A stretch of 64,000 nt of DNA from Undaria pinnatifida (Eukaryota; Sar; Phaeophyceae; Laminariales; Alariaceae). Position 1 is the first letter of the stretch. Each line of letters opens with the position of its first letter. Made by a program: the position numbers and the translations under genes. Of the stretch, positions 11,255 through 21,350 are shown piece after piece. The notes under the pieces were generated by a model. The model searched no databases. It saw only the letters and a list, made by a program, of their open reading frames with translations, and was not told where the DNA came from. The DNA is taken from contig JABAKD010000014.1 of NCBI GenBank assembly GCA_012845835.1, forward strand, positions 1,076,001 through 1,140,000. The letters are read 5' to 3'.

Positions 11255-11640
11255 CTGATGTAACTAAGATGGCCTTGATCGCTTCACACCCAACAGTAAT
11301 ATCGACTTACAGTGCGCCCCACCACAGTGCGGGTTTCCTCTGACCTGGCTTGCCTTAAGCGTCTGACCAACAACAGTATTTATTTACTAAGGTGCGGGTT
11401 TCCTCTAAAGTGCGTACCAGTACGTCTTTTACAGTGCGGTTTTGCGGTGACCTGAATGACTGTAAGCGCAATAGCCTCCTCTCAAGTCCCAAAGGGGTAT
11501 CCAGCCTGATCTACTTCTGGCAGTCTACAGTGCGGGTTTCCTATACACATCGCGGTTTTTCTCTGACCTGGATGGCCTTAAGCGCTTGAACAACAACAGC
11601 CTCACCTACTTCTAATAACAGCAATGATACCGCTATTCTC
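11255..11640 (-). pseudogene. Tandem degenerate copies of SIN3 exon 27 donor edge
   Basis: The motif cctctgacctggatggcctt with a preceding cagtgcgggtttc recurs near 11330-11375, 11393-11475 and 11528-11592, with a weaker one near 11265. The true exon edge (ctctaacctggatggcttta) follows at 11657. Copies contain the CAG-GT junction or relics of it. Confidence 0.8.
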
Positions 11641-11663
11641 TACAGTGCCTTTTTCGCTCTAAC

Positions 11664-11762
11664 CTGGATGGCTTTAAGCGCCTTAGCATCCTCGGCGAGG
11701 CGGACGGCCTTGCCCAGCCGTTCGCACAGCACGTGGTGCAGCCGCATCAGCACGTACAGCTC
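11664..11762 (-). CDS. SIN3: SIN3 exon 27: RLHHVLCERL block
   Basis: 33 residues, ELYVLMRLHHVLCERLGKAV then RLAEDAKALKAIQ. The family has a ..WY.F.RLH..L..RL..... helix after the linker. Acceptor AAACAG, donor GTTAGA, phase 0. The donor side is surrounded by several degenerate tandem copies at 11.26-11.64 kb. Confidence 0.93.
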
Positions 11763-11959
11763 CTGTTTCCGTTGAAAAAAACACACACGAGAGTGAAGAG
11801 ACAACAACAAAGCGCAAAATTAAACAAAAAAAACACTCACACGAAAAAAAAACAAAAAAAAAACAAAACAAAACAAAAATAAGAACAAGCAATTAACAAA
11901 CCCGTTCAAGCCTAACTAACAACGAACTAACGAACCAAGTGATAAAAAATGGTGAATTT

Positions 11960-12192
11960 AACCAGGGCTTTTCACGGTTGTGATCCGACTCACGGCTCGG
12001 ATCAGGACGTTTTCAAAACTTACGCGGGGTAGAGTCGGGTCGGGGCAGGGCAAGCTCGAGTTTCCACGGGGTCGGGTCATGGACCAGGAGGTTTTGGAAT
12101 CTTACAGGTCGGTACGGATCACCTCGACCCCACCCGTCCCCACCCGACTCGAGAGAAGAGACCCGACTCGCGAAGGGTCCTGGAATTTTGTC
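11960..12192. repeat. GGGTC-rich dispersed element, inverted relative to 1-192
   Basis: Starts accagggcttttcacgg and contains several gtcgggtcgggg and cacccgactcg segments. Confidence 0.62.
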
Positions 12193-12331
12193 GGTTGAGC
12201 AGGTCGTCCACCATCACCATCACCAACATCTGTAATAGCAAACTATACTATAAATAATACAACGTAGTTTATAACCCCTCCCCCCTGCTCTCGCCCCCTC
12301 CCGTCACGCCTCACCCCCCCTCTCCCTCTAC

Positions 12332-12529
12332 CTGTGTGCACAGCAGCATGCGCTCGGAGCCCGGCAGCAGCGGTCCCAAGTCCACCCCTCCATCCACGTC
12401 CATCCCGCTCGCCCCACCCTCCCCTCCAACACCACCCCCGGCACCCGAACTACCAGCGCCTCCATAGTTCCCATCCGCGTCTTCGCTAAGGGGGGAAGGC
12501 GGAACCCAGGCCGCCCCTTCTGGGCGTAC
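12332..12529 (-). CDS. SIN3: SIN3 exon 26: acidic Gly-rich linker
   Basis: 66 residues: VRPEGAAWVPPSPLSEDADG, a Gly-rich part, SGMDVDGGVDLGPLLPGSER, then MLLCTQ. The MDVD motif and the hydrophobic end just before the next conserved block resemble SIN3 linkers elsewhere. Acceptor TTGTAG, donor GTAGAG, phase 0. Confidence 0.75.
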
Positions 12530-12554
12530 CTACAAAAGTGGAGAAGGATTCAAG

Positions 12555-12640
12555 GGGGGCAGGGGGGGGTGGGAATGAGGGAGTGAGGGCGGGGGGGGGG
12601 GGGGGGTGGAGGGGGGGGGGGGGGGGGGGGGGGGGGGTGA
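12555..12640. repeat. Poly-G tract in SIN3 intron
   Basis: Includes G runs of 16 and about 25 bases. Confidence 0.9.
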
Positions 12641-12738
12641 GCTGCTGGAATTTTGTCATCCGCAGATACCATCGATAAGAAGAACGCAGCCTCCTTGTAC
12701 CCTACCCCCCCCCCTCCTTCTACAACTCCCGCCCTCAC

Positions 12739-12933
12739 CAGAAGAATGTCCTCCGAACTGCAGCCCACAGGCTCCCCCGAGGTGACCATAAAGCCCTCAA
12801 TCGAGGTAGCCGGCCCGAGAAGTGGAGCCGCCAGGCCTCCTGGTATGACCCCTGACATCAGTCCCGGAGGGGAAGCCGAAGCCGGTCCCCTCGTCACGCT
12901 GGTCACTCTTGCCTCCCCTCTCCTCAGTAACAC
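12739..12933 (-). CDS. SIN3: SIN3 exon 25: linker
   Basis: 65 residues: VLLRRGEARVTSVTRGPASA, then a Pro/Gly stretch and ATSIEGFMVTSGEPVGCSSE. Acceptor TCCCAG, donor GTGAGG, phase 0. No domain recognised. A degraded partial copy of its start lies upstream near 13.34-13.39 kb. Confidence 0.68.
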
Positions 12934-13332
12934 CTGGGAAAACGGAACCACGGCAACAAAAACGAGAACAAGATTAAAAAAAAAAAGAAAAAAAACCAAG
13001 CTACAAAGTTAAGCAATTAAAGAAAGCGAACAAGAGCAAAAGTAATTAATAAAAAACTAAATAAAGATATAAATAAAAAAATAAAATGAAAAAAATAAAA
13101 ATAATACCGTACGCAGAGCAAGTGCTGCGCTCCGACGGCAAACTAACTAACTAAATGACTACATGTGGATACCAGTCCCTATTCCCTAGATTGTACCGCC
13201 TCTTTATCACTATAATCCTTCGTCCCACATCAACAATAAAAAAAAATATAAAATATAAAATACTAATCCACTAAATAACTAAACAAAATGTCTACATAAA
13301 CAAACCAACGAACACTAACAACAAAAAACAAA

Positions 13333-13395
13333 AAACAGTCGGGGCCGGGCTCCTCGTGACATCGTCAATCCTGCCTCTCCTTTCTTCACTACCAT
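13333..13395 (-). pseudogene. Degraded copy of SIN3 exon 25 5' edge
   Basis: Resembles the segment encoding LLRRGEARVTSVTRGPA; frame and acceptor are lost. In the intron upstream of exon 25. Confidence 0.5.
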
Positions 13396-13633
13396 CCGGA
13401 ATTAACAAGTACTGAGAAAAAAAAAAGAAACAAGCAAAACACAAACAACGAAAGCACAAGAATGAACAAAACAACGAACAACAACAAAAAGAAGTTAATA
13501 AACGAAAAACAAAAAACAGTAATATTTGCAGGGACATGAAACAAAACGCAACACATACATTCCAGATCTTGATGAGGAGGCAGTAAGCTATAATAACAAA
13601 CACGACGAACGACTAGTGCACCCTGGTACCCAC

Positions 13634-13784
13634 CAGAGAGCCCTCGACGATGTCCGCGAGCCCACCACTTATCGGCCCCACCGGCCTGAACGAACCAGAC
13701 CCGTTGGAAGGCCTCATCGCCCGGCAAGACTTCTCGTCCCAGGACAATGCCCCCCCCATCCACGCGCGGATAACAGGCAGCGTC
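13634..13784 (-). CDS. SIN3: SIN3 exon 24: end of the co-repressor domain and linker
   Basis: Starts (split Arg) TLPVIRAWMGGALSWDEKSC, which fits the family helix around I..(I/V)W..F, and then turns into a Gly/Pro/Ser linker ending GGLADIVEGSL. Acceptor CCCCAG, donor GTGGGT, phase 0 out. Confidence 0.78.
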
Positions 13785-13999
13785 CTGGGGAAGACGTAAA
13801 TTTCCGATTCGACATGGGAGTTGGTGGAGGCAGTAGGCGGAGGGGTGGGGGTGGAGGGTGTTAAGTGCTTCTATGTATAAGCGTGGGGGGGGGTAGATAC
13901 GTGGGTACATCAGTACGAATAAAAATAACCAGGTCCCTGCAAACATAGACTATCGGTAAGCTCTAAAGTCAGATGCGCTGGTCGACGTTTCGTTGCCGG

Positions 14000-14105
14000 G
14001 TTACTTGCGAGGTCGGTGGCTGATTGTTTCCTTCCTCAGTTTTACAAGAGTTTTGTCCCCCTTTTCTACGTGCGGCACCCCCGTGAAAGCTGTGGTACAA
14101 GGCAA
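14000..14105. repeat. Dispersed repeat (family D)
   Basis: Contains ttacttgcgaggtcggtggc and gtcccccttttc. Related copies at 19505-19665, 19695-19825 and 60210-60340. Confidence 0.75.
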
Positions 14106-14114
14106 TAATGACAT

Positions 14115-14250
14115 CGACCGCCGGGGACTACGCAGCAGAGCGCCGGGGACTACGCAGCAGAGCGCCGGGGACTACGCAGCAGAGCGCCGGGGACTACGCA
14201 GCAGAGCGCCGGGGACTACGCAGCAGAGCGCCGGGGACTACGCAGCAGGC
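14115..14250. repeat. 22-bp minisatellite, six copies
   Basis: Unit cgccggggactacgcagcag-AG, nearly identical copies. 22 is not a multiple of 3, so the array is open in all forward frames and produces spurious ORFs. Confidence 0.97.
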
Positions 14251-14617
14251 GGTGGGGTGGAGGGGGTGGTGGTGGTATAAACAGTATCGATACAATTGGT
14301 ACGGATATCGGACGAGAATCGACTTCGATACGATATCGACAGAATAAATAGTATGCAATCGACTTCGAAACGATATCGATAAATCAATTATACAACCGAT
14401 ATACAGCGGTAGTGGTCCCTGTAGAGTGCCGGCATTCCGGGCTGGCACATACCGGCACGGTAGCAGAACAACTACTATACCTCGTACGCTGTAACCCATT
14501 TACAATTCTACCCTCCCTTATGGGTGAAAACTACATGAAGATAGTGAAGAATATCTAATATTTGCGGTAGTAACTGGGTTGAAGTTCAAGCGCAGCTGTT
14601 GTAACGGCCAAGCTTAC

Positions 14618-14770
14618 CGCAGCATCTTGGATTTGTCGGTCGGGGAGTTCGTAGAGAATCTGACGGCGTGAATGAGCAGCTGGTGCAGATCTCGCCGCAC
14701 TTCGGAAGGGGGGTAGGCCAGGGTTAGGTGCGGCTGCATGAAGTGTGGCGGAGTCGATTCCAGTTTTAGC
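14618..14770 (-). CDS. SIN3: SIN3 exon 23: conserved PHLTLAY block
   Basis: Reads LKLESTPPHFMQPHLTLAYP, then PSEVRRDLHQLLIHAVRFST. The family has PHL.LAY.D......A..LI...V at this place, just before the end of the co-repressor domain. Acceptor TTCTTAG, donor GTAAGC, phase 2 out. Its 5' end and acceptor are copied upstream at about 14.89-14.94 and 14.99-15.03 kb. Confidence 0.92.
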
Positions 14771-14887
14771 CTAAGAAGAGCAAGAAAAAGAGGTAAGAAA
14801 AAATAGCGTGAACAACAAGAAAACGATAAGAACAATGACAAGAACAAGAGGTAATAACAAGACCAACGACAAAAAAGAGAAAGCGAT

Positions 14888-15035
14888 CAATTTAAATGCG
14901 GCGAGGTCAATTCCAGCGTCACCCTACCAAAAACAGGCATAAGAACAACACTTGAAAAAAAAAGTACAAGGACAAGAACAAGCAATCAAGTGCAGCGGAG
15001 TCGATTCCAGCTTCACCCTATGGACTCGATCACAG
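14888..15035 (-). pseudogene. Two copies of SIN3 exon 23 5' edge
   Basis: ggagtcgattccag with its flanks (codons for LESTPP at the exon 23 start) recurs at about 14.99-15.03 kb, and a weaker version (ggtcaattccagcgtcaccc) at about 14.90 kb. Both are in the intron upstream of exon 23 and are followed by the same kind of AAGAACAA-rich intron sequence. Confidence 0.75.
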
Positions 15036-15464
15036 CCTCACCCCCACCTAGAACAACGAGCGTACATAATGAGAAAAAAGACCAAGAACCAAGAACAAGA
15101 CCAACAAAAATCACAAACACAAAAGAGGAAAACAAAACAACGACAAGTACGCGCACAAGCACAAGCAGGGCCGTCGGGGAAAAAGGATGCACGCGAGTTA
15201 CAGAAACGCCATAACCGGGCAGACCGAACCAAAAACACTCCCGAGGATTCACACAACGGACGAATGATGATCTACACCATCTAATGATAGATAACCTACA
15301 GTAGTGCACATGCTGTACCTGCCGTTGTGGTATCATCTCCCGTGCAAGATATGTGTATTAACAGTACAATAGTACACATCCAACCCAGGAAACAGGTGCT
15401 GGGTCTTCAGATCACCCCGCTCTTACCCGGCAACACGACCTAGGCCATGCAAGGCACACGGCCC

Positions 15465-15650
15465 CCAACCCTACTCCTACTCCTACCACTACCACTACCA
15501 CTACCACTACCACTACCACTACCACTACCACTACCACCACCACCACCACTACCACTACCACTACCACTACCACTACCACTACCACTACCACTACTACCAC
15601 TACCACTACGACCACTACGACCACTACGACCACTACCACTACCACTACCA

Positions 15651-15687
<37 letters not shown>

Positions 15688-15719
15688 CACTACCAAAACC
15701 ACTACCACTACCACTACCA

Positions 15720-15784
<65 letters not shown>

Positions 15785-15915
15785 GCTACTGCTACGGCTA
15801 CGGCTACTGCTACTGCTACTGCTAATGCTACTGCTACTGCTACTGCTACTGCTACTGCTGCTGCTGCTGCTGCTGCTACTACTACTACTACTACTATTGC
15901 TGCTACTGCTACTAG
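15465..15915. repeat. 450-bp CTA/CCA trinucleotide microsatellite
   Basis: Mosaic of CCACTA, CTA, CTG and CGA/CTA runs. Encodes long artificial V-, L/P- or similar homopolymer frames on both strands. In the SIN3 intron between exons 23 and 22. Confidence 0.97.
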
Positions 15916-16083
15916 GCCATGCAAATCAAACGCCCACCACCCGGCAACATGATCCAGGTGATGAAGATCATACGAGAGACCAGGGGTCGATCCACCATGA
16001 GTAAACCTAGGTAATATAGTCTATAGATAAATAGCAGCGAAGTCATCTGTCCGATTTGTGCAGAGATTGGGGATTGGGCTTAC

Positions 16084-16145
16084 CTATGTGCAGTGGCGAG
16101 CCTGGCCGCTTTCACTTGGGCTTCGTAGTCCGCCAATTTCTTCTC
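16084..16145 (-). CDS. SIN3: SIN3 exon 22: helix re-entering the HDAC-interaction region
   Basis: EKKLADYEAQVKAARLATAH plus two bases of a split Arg. Acceptor GAGCAG, donor GTAAGC, phase 2 out. A charged amphipathic helix by eye; the join to exon 23 is supported by exact phase. Confidence 0.7.
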
Positions 16146-16339
16146 CTGCTCTCACGAAAATGACAAGACAAAAAAAAAGAAAAAAAAAACACGATGCAAA
16201 AGGACAAGACAATCACCGGCAAGGGAAAAAAAGTCGAGAGCTTGGGCGTAATTACTTCACTGAGAGTCCAGACAATGTCACAAGGATAAACGTACCTATG
16301 CCTCAGAGTCCAGCAAATATATAAAATTATACATGCTTA

Positions 16340-16882
16340 GATATAATTATATATAAAGGATTTATAGTTGCCACGCACAGATTGAGCTGCCCCGCCCGTC
16401 CCCCCCCCCCCCATGATAAACTGGTGCATTCTTTCCAAAACCGTCAGATTTATCCCCTTAAAGGATTTACATAGTATCCATGCACAGATTGAGCTGCCCC
16501 GCCCGTCCCGCCCCCCCCCTCCTGCCCCCCGCTCCCTCTTGATCAAACCCAGGCCCCCACGTCCTTCAAAACTCCGCCCTCCCCTCACCGGTTATTCGAC
16601 TTACAGGATTCACTTGATAAACTGATGCATTTCCTTCTACAGCTGTCAAACTTTGTCCCCCTCAAAAACGGGTTTTATAGTTTCCGCGCACAGACTGACT
16701 AACATCACCCTGTTGACCCTGATAGCTACTCTGTAGTTGCAAGGGGAGTCGCCGAACTATACGTATCCTTAATGAGGACACACAACCCGTAATACGCGCG
16801 ATCGGAGTATCACGCACACCTTGCAATGAGTTTCGACCAAATATTCGATCTCACAGCTGGAGTGTATTTTTATTTTTATAAT
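16340..16882 (+). mobile_element. Family A copy, left-truncated with internal duplication
   Basis: Shares aaaggatttatagtt(g/t)cca, ttgataaactgatgcatttc and the right end with the long copies. The segment around tttatagtt...gagctgcccc is present twice (16355-16415 and 16455-16520). Confidence 0.8.
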
Positions 16883-16909
16883 ATATTGTGAGAGGCGGTA
16901 CAACATAAA

Positions 16910-17285
16910 CGCATGGTACGGTGAAGGTGCACTGGCTCTTTTTTTTCCTCCTTCTGAGGGTGGTGGCTTGAGGAGCTCTAAACGTCGCCTTAAAATTTGA
17001 TCTTGAGCAAAGCTGAAAGTTGGGTGATGGCTTGAGGAGCTCTAAAAGTCGCCATAAACCTAGATTTTGAGCAAAACCGAACCTGCAATTCCCAATTCGG
17101 CAAACAATCCCATGGCCTAGTTATACAAAAAAGCATACACTTTGCAAGGCAAGAACGCCATTCCGACGACTTCGGGTTGACACCTTTACAACTGGAAACC
17201 CGTTTGTTTTTTACAAAATGACTTGGATGTAGTATAGGGAGGGGTTCGGGGACGCTAAAGAGGTCACGGGAGCCTCGTCATTCAC
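16910..17285. repeat. Dispersed composite repeat (family C plus inverted family B)
   Basis: gtggcttgaggagctctaaa occurs twice (16962, 17028). The right part (17170-17280) is the reverse complement of family B. Relatives near 57110-57310 and 62320-62460 share cccatgg and gattttgggttaag segments. Confidence 0.7.
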
Positions 17286-17855
17286 AAAAAAAAGGCCAAC
17301 CTAGAGCGACCTCCAGCGTAGCACACGTCAGCACCTGGACCTAGGGTGACCTAATTTTTTCAGTACTTGTACGACGCGCAAGGCCAAAAAATATCTGAGT
17401 GTTCCCCAAACCCCGAACCAACCAAAACATTTAGAACTCGGCATATACAGGCATGCACATACCCCCTGCGTTCCCCCCCCCCCCGCCCGCGCACACTCCC
17501 CCAGTATGTGCAATACGTTGCGTTATTTTTGTTGCATGTCGTCGGGTGTTCTTCCATTCCATAGCTCCTGGAGCCCGTCTTGTGAGCACGGTCTAGTTCA
17601 TGGCGAAGAGCTATTGCAAGAACACCACCACCACCACCGCCGCCACTACCACCGCCACCACCGCCACCAATCCCCTCTGCTCATCACTTTCTGTTGCCCC
17701 TTCCCCCTCCCCCGCCTTCCTCCCTCCCTGCCCAGTGCGGGTCAGCATGACAAACTAGCAAATCCCAACCCTCGACACACCCCGAGGCATACACAATCTC
17801 CCATCCACACAACCGCCCTCCTCCCCCCCAACCCAACTCCCCCCCTCCCCCTCAC

Positions 17856-18004
17856 CAAGGGCGTTTGCTTCTCCTCCCCCTCCTCTCCTTCCTCCGCCGC
17901 TTTGCCGCCGTTCCCGAGCTCGACCTTCACGGTCGATGCCGCCCCCTCCTTCCCCTTGCCCTTACCCTTGCCCTGCTCGCCAGCACCATCACGAGCTTCG
18001 GTAC
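17856..18004 (-). CDS. SIN3: SIN3 exon 21: Lys/Gly and Glu-rich insertion
   Basis: Enters in phase 1 (split Gly), reads TEARDGAGEQGKGKGKGKEG, then ASTVKVELGNGGKAAEEGEE and EKQTPL. Alternating basic and acidic low complexity. Acceptor TATTAG, donor GTGAGG, phase 0 out. Confidence 0.68.
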
Positions 18005-18139
18005 CTAATAATACCAACATAACCATCCATGCATTAATCAGCAGTGAGCAATGAGCAATGGAAGAGTAAATGAGTGAGTAAGTGAGTGAGGGAGTGAGTG
18101 AGCGAGTGAGTGAGTGAGTGAACGAATGAGCCTCCTTAC

Positions 18140-18257
18140 CGTTTTGACCATGATCAATGTCCATGGCGTTGCTGTTATTGCCACCGCCGTTCTTGCCACC
18201 GTTGATCCCTGTCCCCTCCACGGACATCGCCTCCATGCCACCGTTGTCCCCATCACC
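18140..18257 (-). CDS. SIN3: SIN3 exon 20: Gly/Asn/Asp-rich insertion
   Basis: 39 residues, GDGDNGGMEAMSVEGTGING then a GGGNNSNAMDIDHGQN end, acceptor TTTTTAG, donor GTAAGG, leaving phase 1. AMDID-type acidic segments are common in SIN3 linkers of other groups. A (TGAG)n microsatellite abuts the donor. Confidence 0.68.
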
Positions 18258-18429
18258 CTAAAAAGCGTAAAGCGCCAATACGAAAAAACACCAACTTAGC
18301 ACCAGGAACCGGTACATACGATGTTAATCAGGTATTCATAATTGCTTATTGCATATTTCTTATAATATGAAACGCCAAACAAAAAAACTATCATGATATG
18401 TTCTACCAGGTATCTATTATATATATATA

Positions 18430-18575
18430 CCCGTCGCCGACCTATATCCTTAATGAGGACACACACCCAGTAATACGCGCGATCAGAGTATTCACACACA
18501 GCTTGCAAAGATGAGTTTCGACGAAATCTTCGATCTCACAGCTGGAGTGTACTACCATGCTATTTTTATAATACC
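18430..18575 (+). mobile_element. Family A right end
   Basis: Only the last ~140 bp, from ccgacctatatccttaatga to the tatttttata end (interrupted by ccatgc). Confidence 0.75.
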
Positions 18576-18891
18576 CGGTATGGGATACGGTTTGCATTTG
18601 CTTTATTCGCCACATGAAACGCTAAACGAGCCCAAACGACCAGAAATGAAAACAAGCAAAAAAAGAAGAAAATAACACAACCAAAAACAAACCAGACGTC
18701 CGAGTGGCCAGTGATGTACAGTTTCGCAACGACCAGGCGACGACCAGGGGGGAAGGAGGGAGCAGGGATGACACCTGCGACCACGGCTTGTCCAAAGGGT
18801 CGCTAAGGTAAAATCTAAAAACCTCCTACGAGTCAAGCTGGAAAGCAAAGACGACGATTGAACAAAAGAAGACGACAGGCGGCGCTCTCAC

Positions 18892-18944
18892 CGCTTTCCC
18901 TTTGCCCTTCCCGCCATCTTCTTGCTTGCCATTACTCCGAGCAG
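18892..18944 (-). CDS. SIN3: SIN3 exon 19: short Gly/Lys insertion
   Basis: 53 bp reading ARSNGKQEDGGKGKGKA, entering in phase 1 from exon 18 and leaving in phase 0 at GTGAGA. Acceptor TGCCAG. Low complexity; supported by phase fit on both sides. Confidence 0.62.
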
Positions 18945-19134
18945 CTGGCAAACACGGGCAAGCAACGGCAGTAGAAGGCGGTGCGATAGACGCAGAGTTT
19001 ATACAAAAAACACCAAATAAATCTCAGCTGCTGTAAGATCGAGAATTTCGCCGAAACTCATATATACGAGCCGCGAGCGACAACACGATCGCGCGTGCAA
19101 TCGTAGTATGAATATCCTTATGAAGGAGACCAAC

Positions 19135-19255
19135 CAGTCCCCGCGTTCTGAAACCGTCAAGGCTATGCGAACCGGCGCGTGTTAAGCCGCACCATCTCTG
19201 ACAGCAGCGGCGGCCGCGCCATTCTCCTTGGCTTCGAAGGAGGCGACTCCCTCGA
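19135..19255 (-). pseudogene. Copy of SIN3 exon 18 3' end with donor and intron flank
   Basis: Reads EAKENGAAAAAVRDG, matching LKAKENNAAAAAVREG of exon 18, followed by the same GTGCGGC donor and about 50 bp of matching intron. About 700 bp downstream of the exon. Confidence 0.82.
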
Positions 19256-19504
19256 CAGAAACAACCAAAAACGCATCACTATTTTTCGCAAATTTAAGAA
19301 GTTTTTCACATTTATATAAATAATGTAACGATAACTGTATTTTCGTCCATAGCGGTACACGTTTACGTTGTATCTGCAGCAGTATATACTGCGACTGTCT
19401 GTAAACCAAAACATGCCAACAGCCAAAAGCGGGCATCTCCCCTTTGGAGTGTCATCCGTCTTCACGGCCTTCCTCTGCTGTAAGACCAAACAATAAACTT
19501 GTGG

Positions 19505-19825
19505 GGGCTGGCCGTTGTTCCTTCCCGGGTTCTACTTGCGAGGTCGGCGGCTACTTGTTTTGTGCTTGGTTTCTACAGGAGTGCTGTCCCCCTTTTCAGC
19601 TTGCGACGCCCCCAGGACTGCAAGCCAGCCACATACCGAAGGGGAAGCCTGTACACACTAAAACATAAAACTCCATTTCGCCGGTCGCACGCCGATACTG
19701 GCCGGATTACTTGCGCGGTGGCTATTATGTTTCCTCTAGTTTTCATTAGCTATTGCCCCTGTCCAACTCAAGAATCCCCGGGAGTCCAAGCAAACCAAAT
19801 CCCGAAGGGGATATCAAATCAGTCC
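19505..19825. repeat. Two family D copies in tandem
   Basis: ttctacttgcgaggtcggcg...gtcccccttttcagcttgcgac and a second, more diverged copy at 19695-19825. Confidence 0.72.
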
Positions 19826-19903
19826 CCACATTCTGAAACCGTCAGGCTGAGCTATGCGGACCGGCACGAAAGGTTACGCGAACCGGCACGTATTAGGCCG
19901 CAC

Positions 19904-20037
19904 CTTCTCTGACAGCAGCAGCGGCAGCGTTGTTCTCCTTGGCCTTCAGGGCGGCCGCTTCCCTGTCTGCTGCCTCCATAAATGCCCTCCGGTCGAACGG
20001 CTTGGGTTCTTCCTCCTTCGCTAACAGGGCAGATCGC
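19904..20037 (-). CDS. SIN3: SIN3 exon 18: charged Ala-rich insertion
   Basis: Continues exon 17 in phase as (K)RSALLAKEEEPKPFDRRAFM, then EAADREAAALKAKENNAAAA, and leaves in phase 1 at donor GTGCGG. It is likely helical and opens a block of about 150 residues (exons 18-21) that interrupts the HDAC-interaction region relative to animal SIN3. The call rests on phase and splice signals. A copy of its 3' end with the donor retained lies at about 19.15-19.26 kb. Confidence 0.72.
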
Positions 20038-20459
20038 CTGCCAGGAAATTGAAAACCCAAAAAAACAGCATTGAACAAAAAAACGGGAGTATAAGAACGA
20101 CTGATCCCCAAGTGAATTTTTTTGGCTTTGAAAATTGTCGACGTCTACCGTACGTACATCCATTTTTGGCGGTGGTTTTCGCATCCCCACCGGAGATGTA
20201 GTTGTGCTTTTTCCGCGGGCAAGAAGTGGTAAAAAAATTACGTCGGCAGATGTCGTTACGCTTTCATAAAACACCAATCGCTCGTCAGACACGATCCGTA
20301 TCCATAGCCGTGGGGGAAGAGTTGGGTACAACGTACACCCGGTATCCGATTCAAGAGCACCCCGTGCGTGAAACGCCGAAACAAGCGTTCGTAACTACAC
20401 ATTACTCTTATAAAGCGCTGTACTGGGCAATATGCACCTGCTCAGTACAGGTGGGACAT

Positions 20460-21350
20460 GCCGATTAGACCACTCCTTTACCATTGAAGACATTCAGAGC
20501 CACCCTCTCCCCCCCCCCCTTTCGATACAAATTCCGAGCACATTGTCCCCAAAAATGGGTTTGTAGGTGCAAAGGGGTTCTCCTTAAGCTCTTTAGAGCC
20601 CCAACCCCCTCCCGCCCCAATACAAATTCCAAGTAATTTTGCCTCCAAAAAAGTTTCCAGTGTATATTTAAGCCCTTGAGGGCCCCAACCCACCCCCTCG
20701 ATGCTAATTCCAAGTAAATTTTCCCAAAAATGGGTTTCCAGTTGCAAAGGGGTTATCAGAGCCCCAACCCCCCCCCGATACTAGCTGCACGTAAACGGTC
20801 CCAAAAATGGGTTTCCAGTTGCAAAGGCGTTACTAATTCCAAGTAATTGTCCCCCAAAAAGGATTTCCAGTTGCAAAAGGGTTATCAGAGCCCCACCCTA
20901 CCCACCCCGATAATAATTCCAAATAAATTGTCCCAAAAATGGGTTTCCAGGTGCAAAGGGGTTCCTAATTTCAATAAATTGTCCCCCCAAAAGGGTTTCC
21001 AGTTGCAAGGGGGTTATCAGAGTCCCCCCCCCCTGATACTGATTCCAGGTGAATTGCCCCAAAAATGGGTTTCCAGGTGCAAAGGGGTTCCTGATTCCAA
21101 GTAATTGTCCCCAAAATAGGGTTTCCCGTTGCAAAGGGGTTATCAAAGCCCCACCCCCCTTCCATACTAATTCCAAAAAAAATGTCCAAAAAAAATGGTT
21201 TTCCGATTGCAGAGGAGTTCCTAATTCCAAGCAAATTGTTCCCAACAAAGGGTTTCCAGTTGCAAATGGGTTATCAGGGCCCCACCCCCCCCCCCGATAC
21301 TAATTCCAAGTAAATTGTCCCAGAACATGGGTCTCAAGTTGCGAAGGGAT
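20460..21350. repeat. Twelve-unit array of family B with dimeric higher-order pattern
   Basis: The core ccaaaaatgggtttccag recurs about 12 times. From 20800 onward spacing alternates short (about 51 bp) and long (about 75-80 bp), giving a dimer period of about 128 bp. Long gaps hold gagccccaccccc and gatactaattccaag. It lies in the intron between exons 18 and 17. Confidence 0.92.

Noticed and set aside
14108..14347. Repetitive RRGLRSRAPGT frame
   Set aside because: 22-bp minisatellite, open in every forward frame.
15412..16004. 170- and 185-codon frames on both strands
   Set aside because: Produced by the CTA/CCA microsatellite; no codon variety or flanking support.
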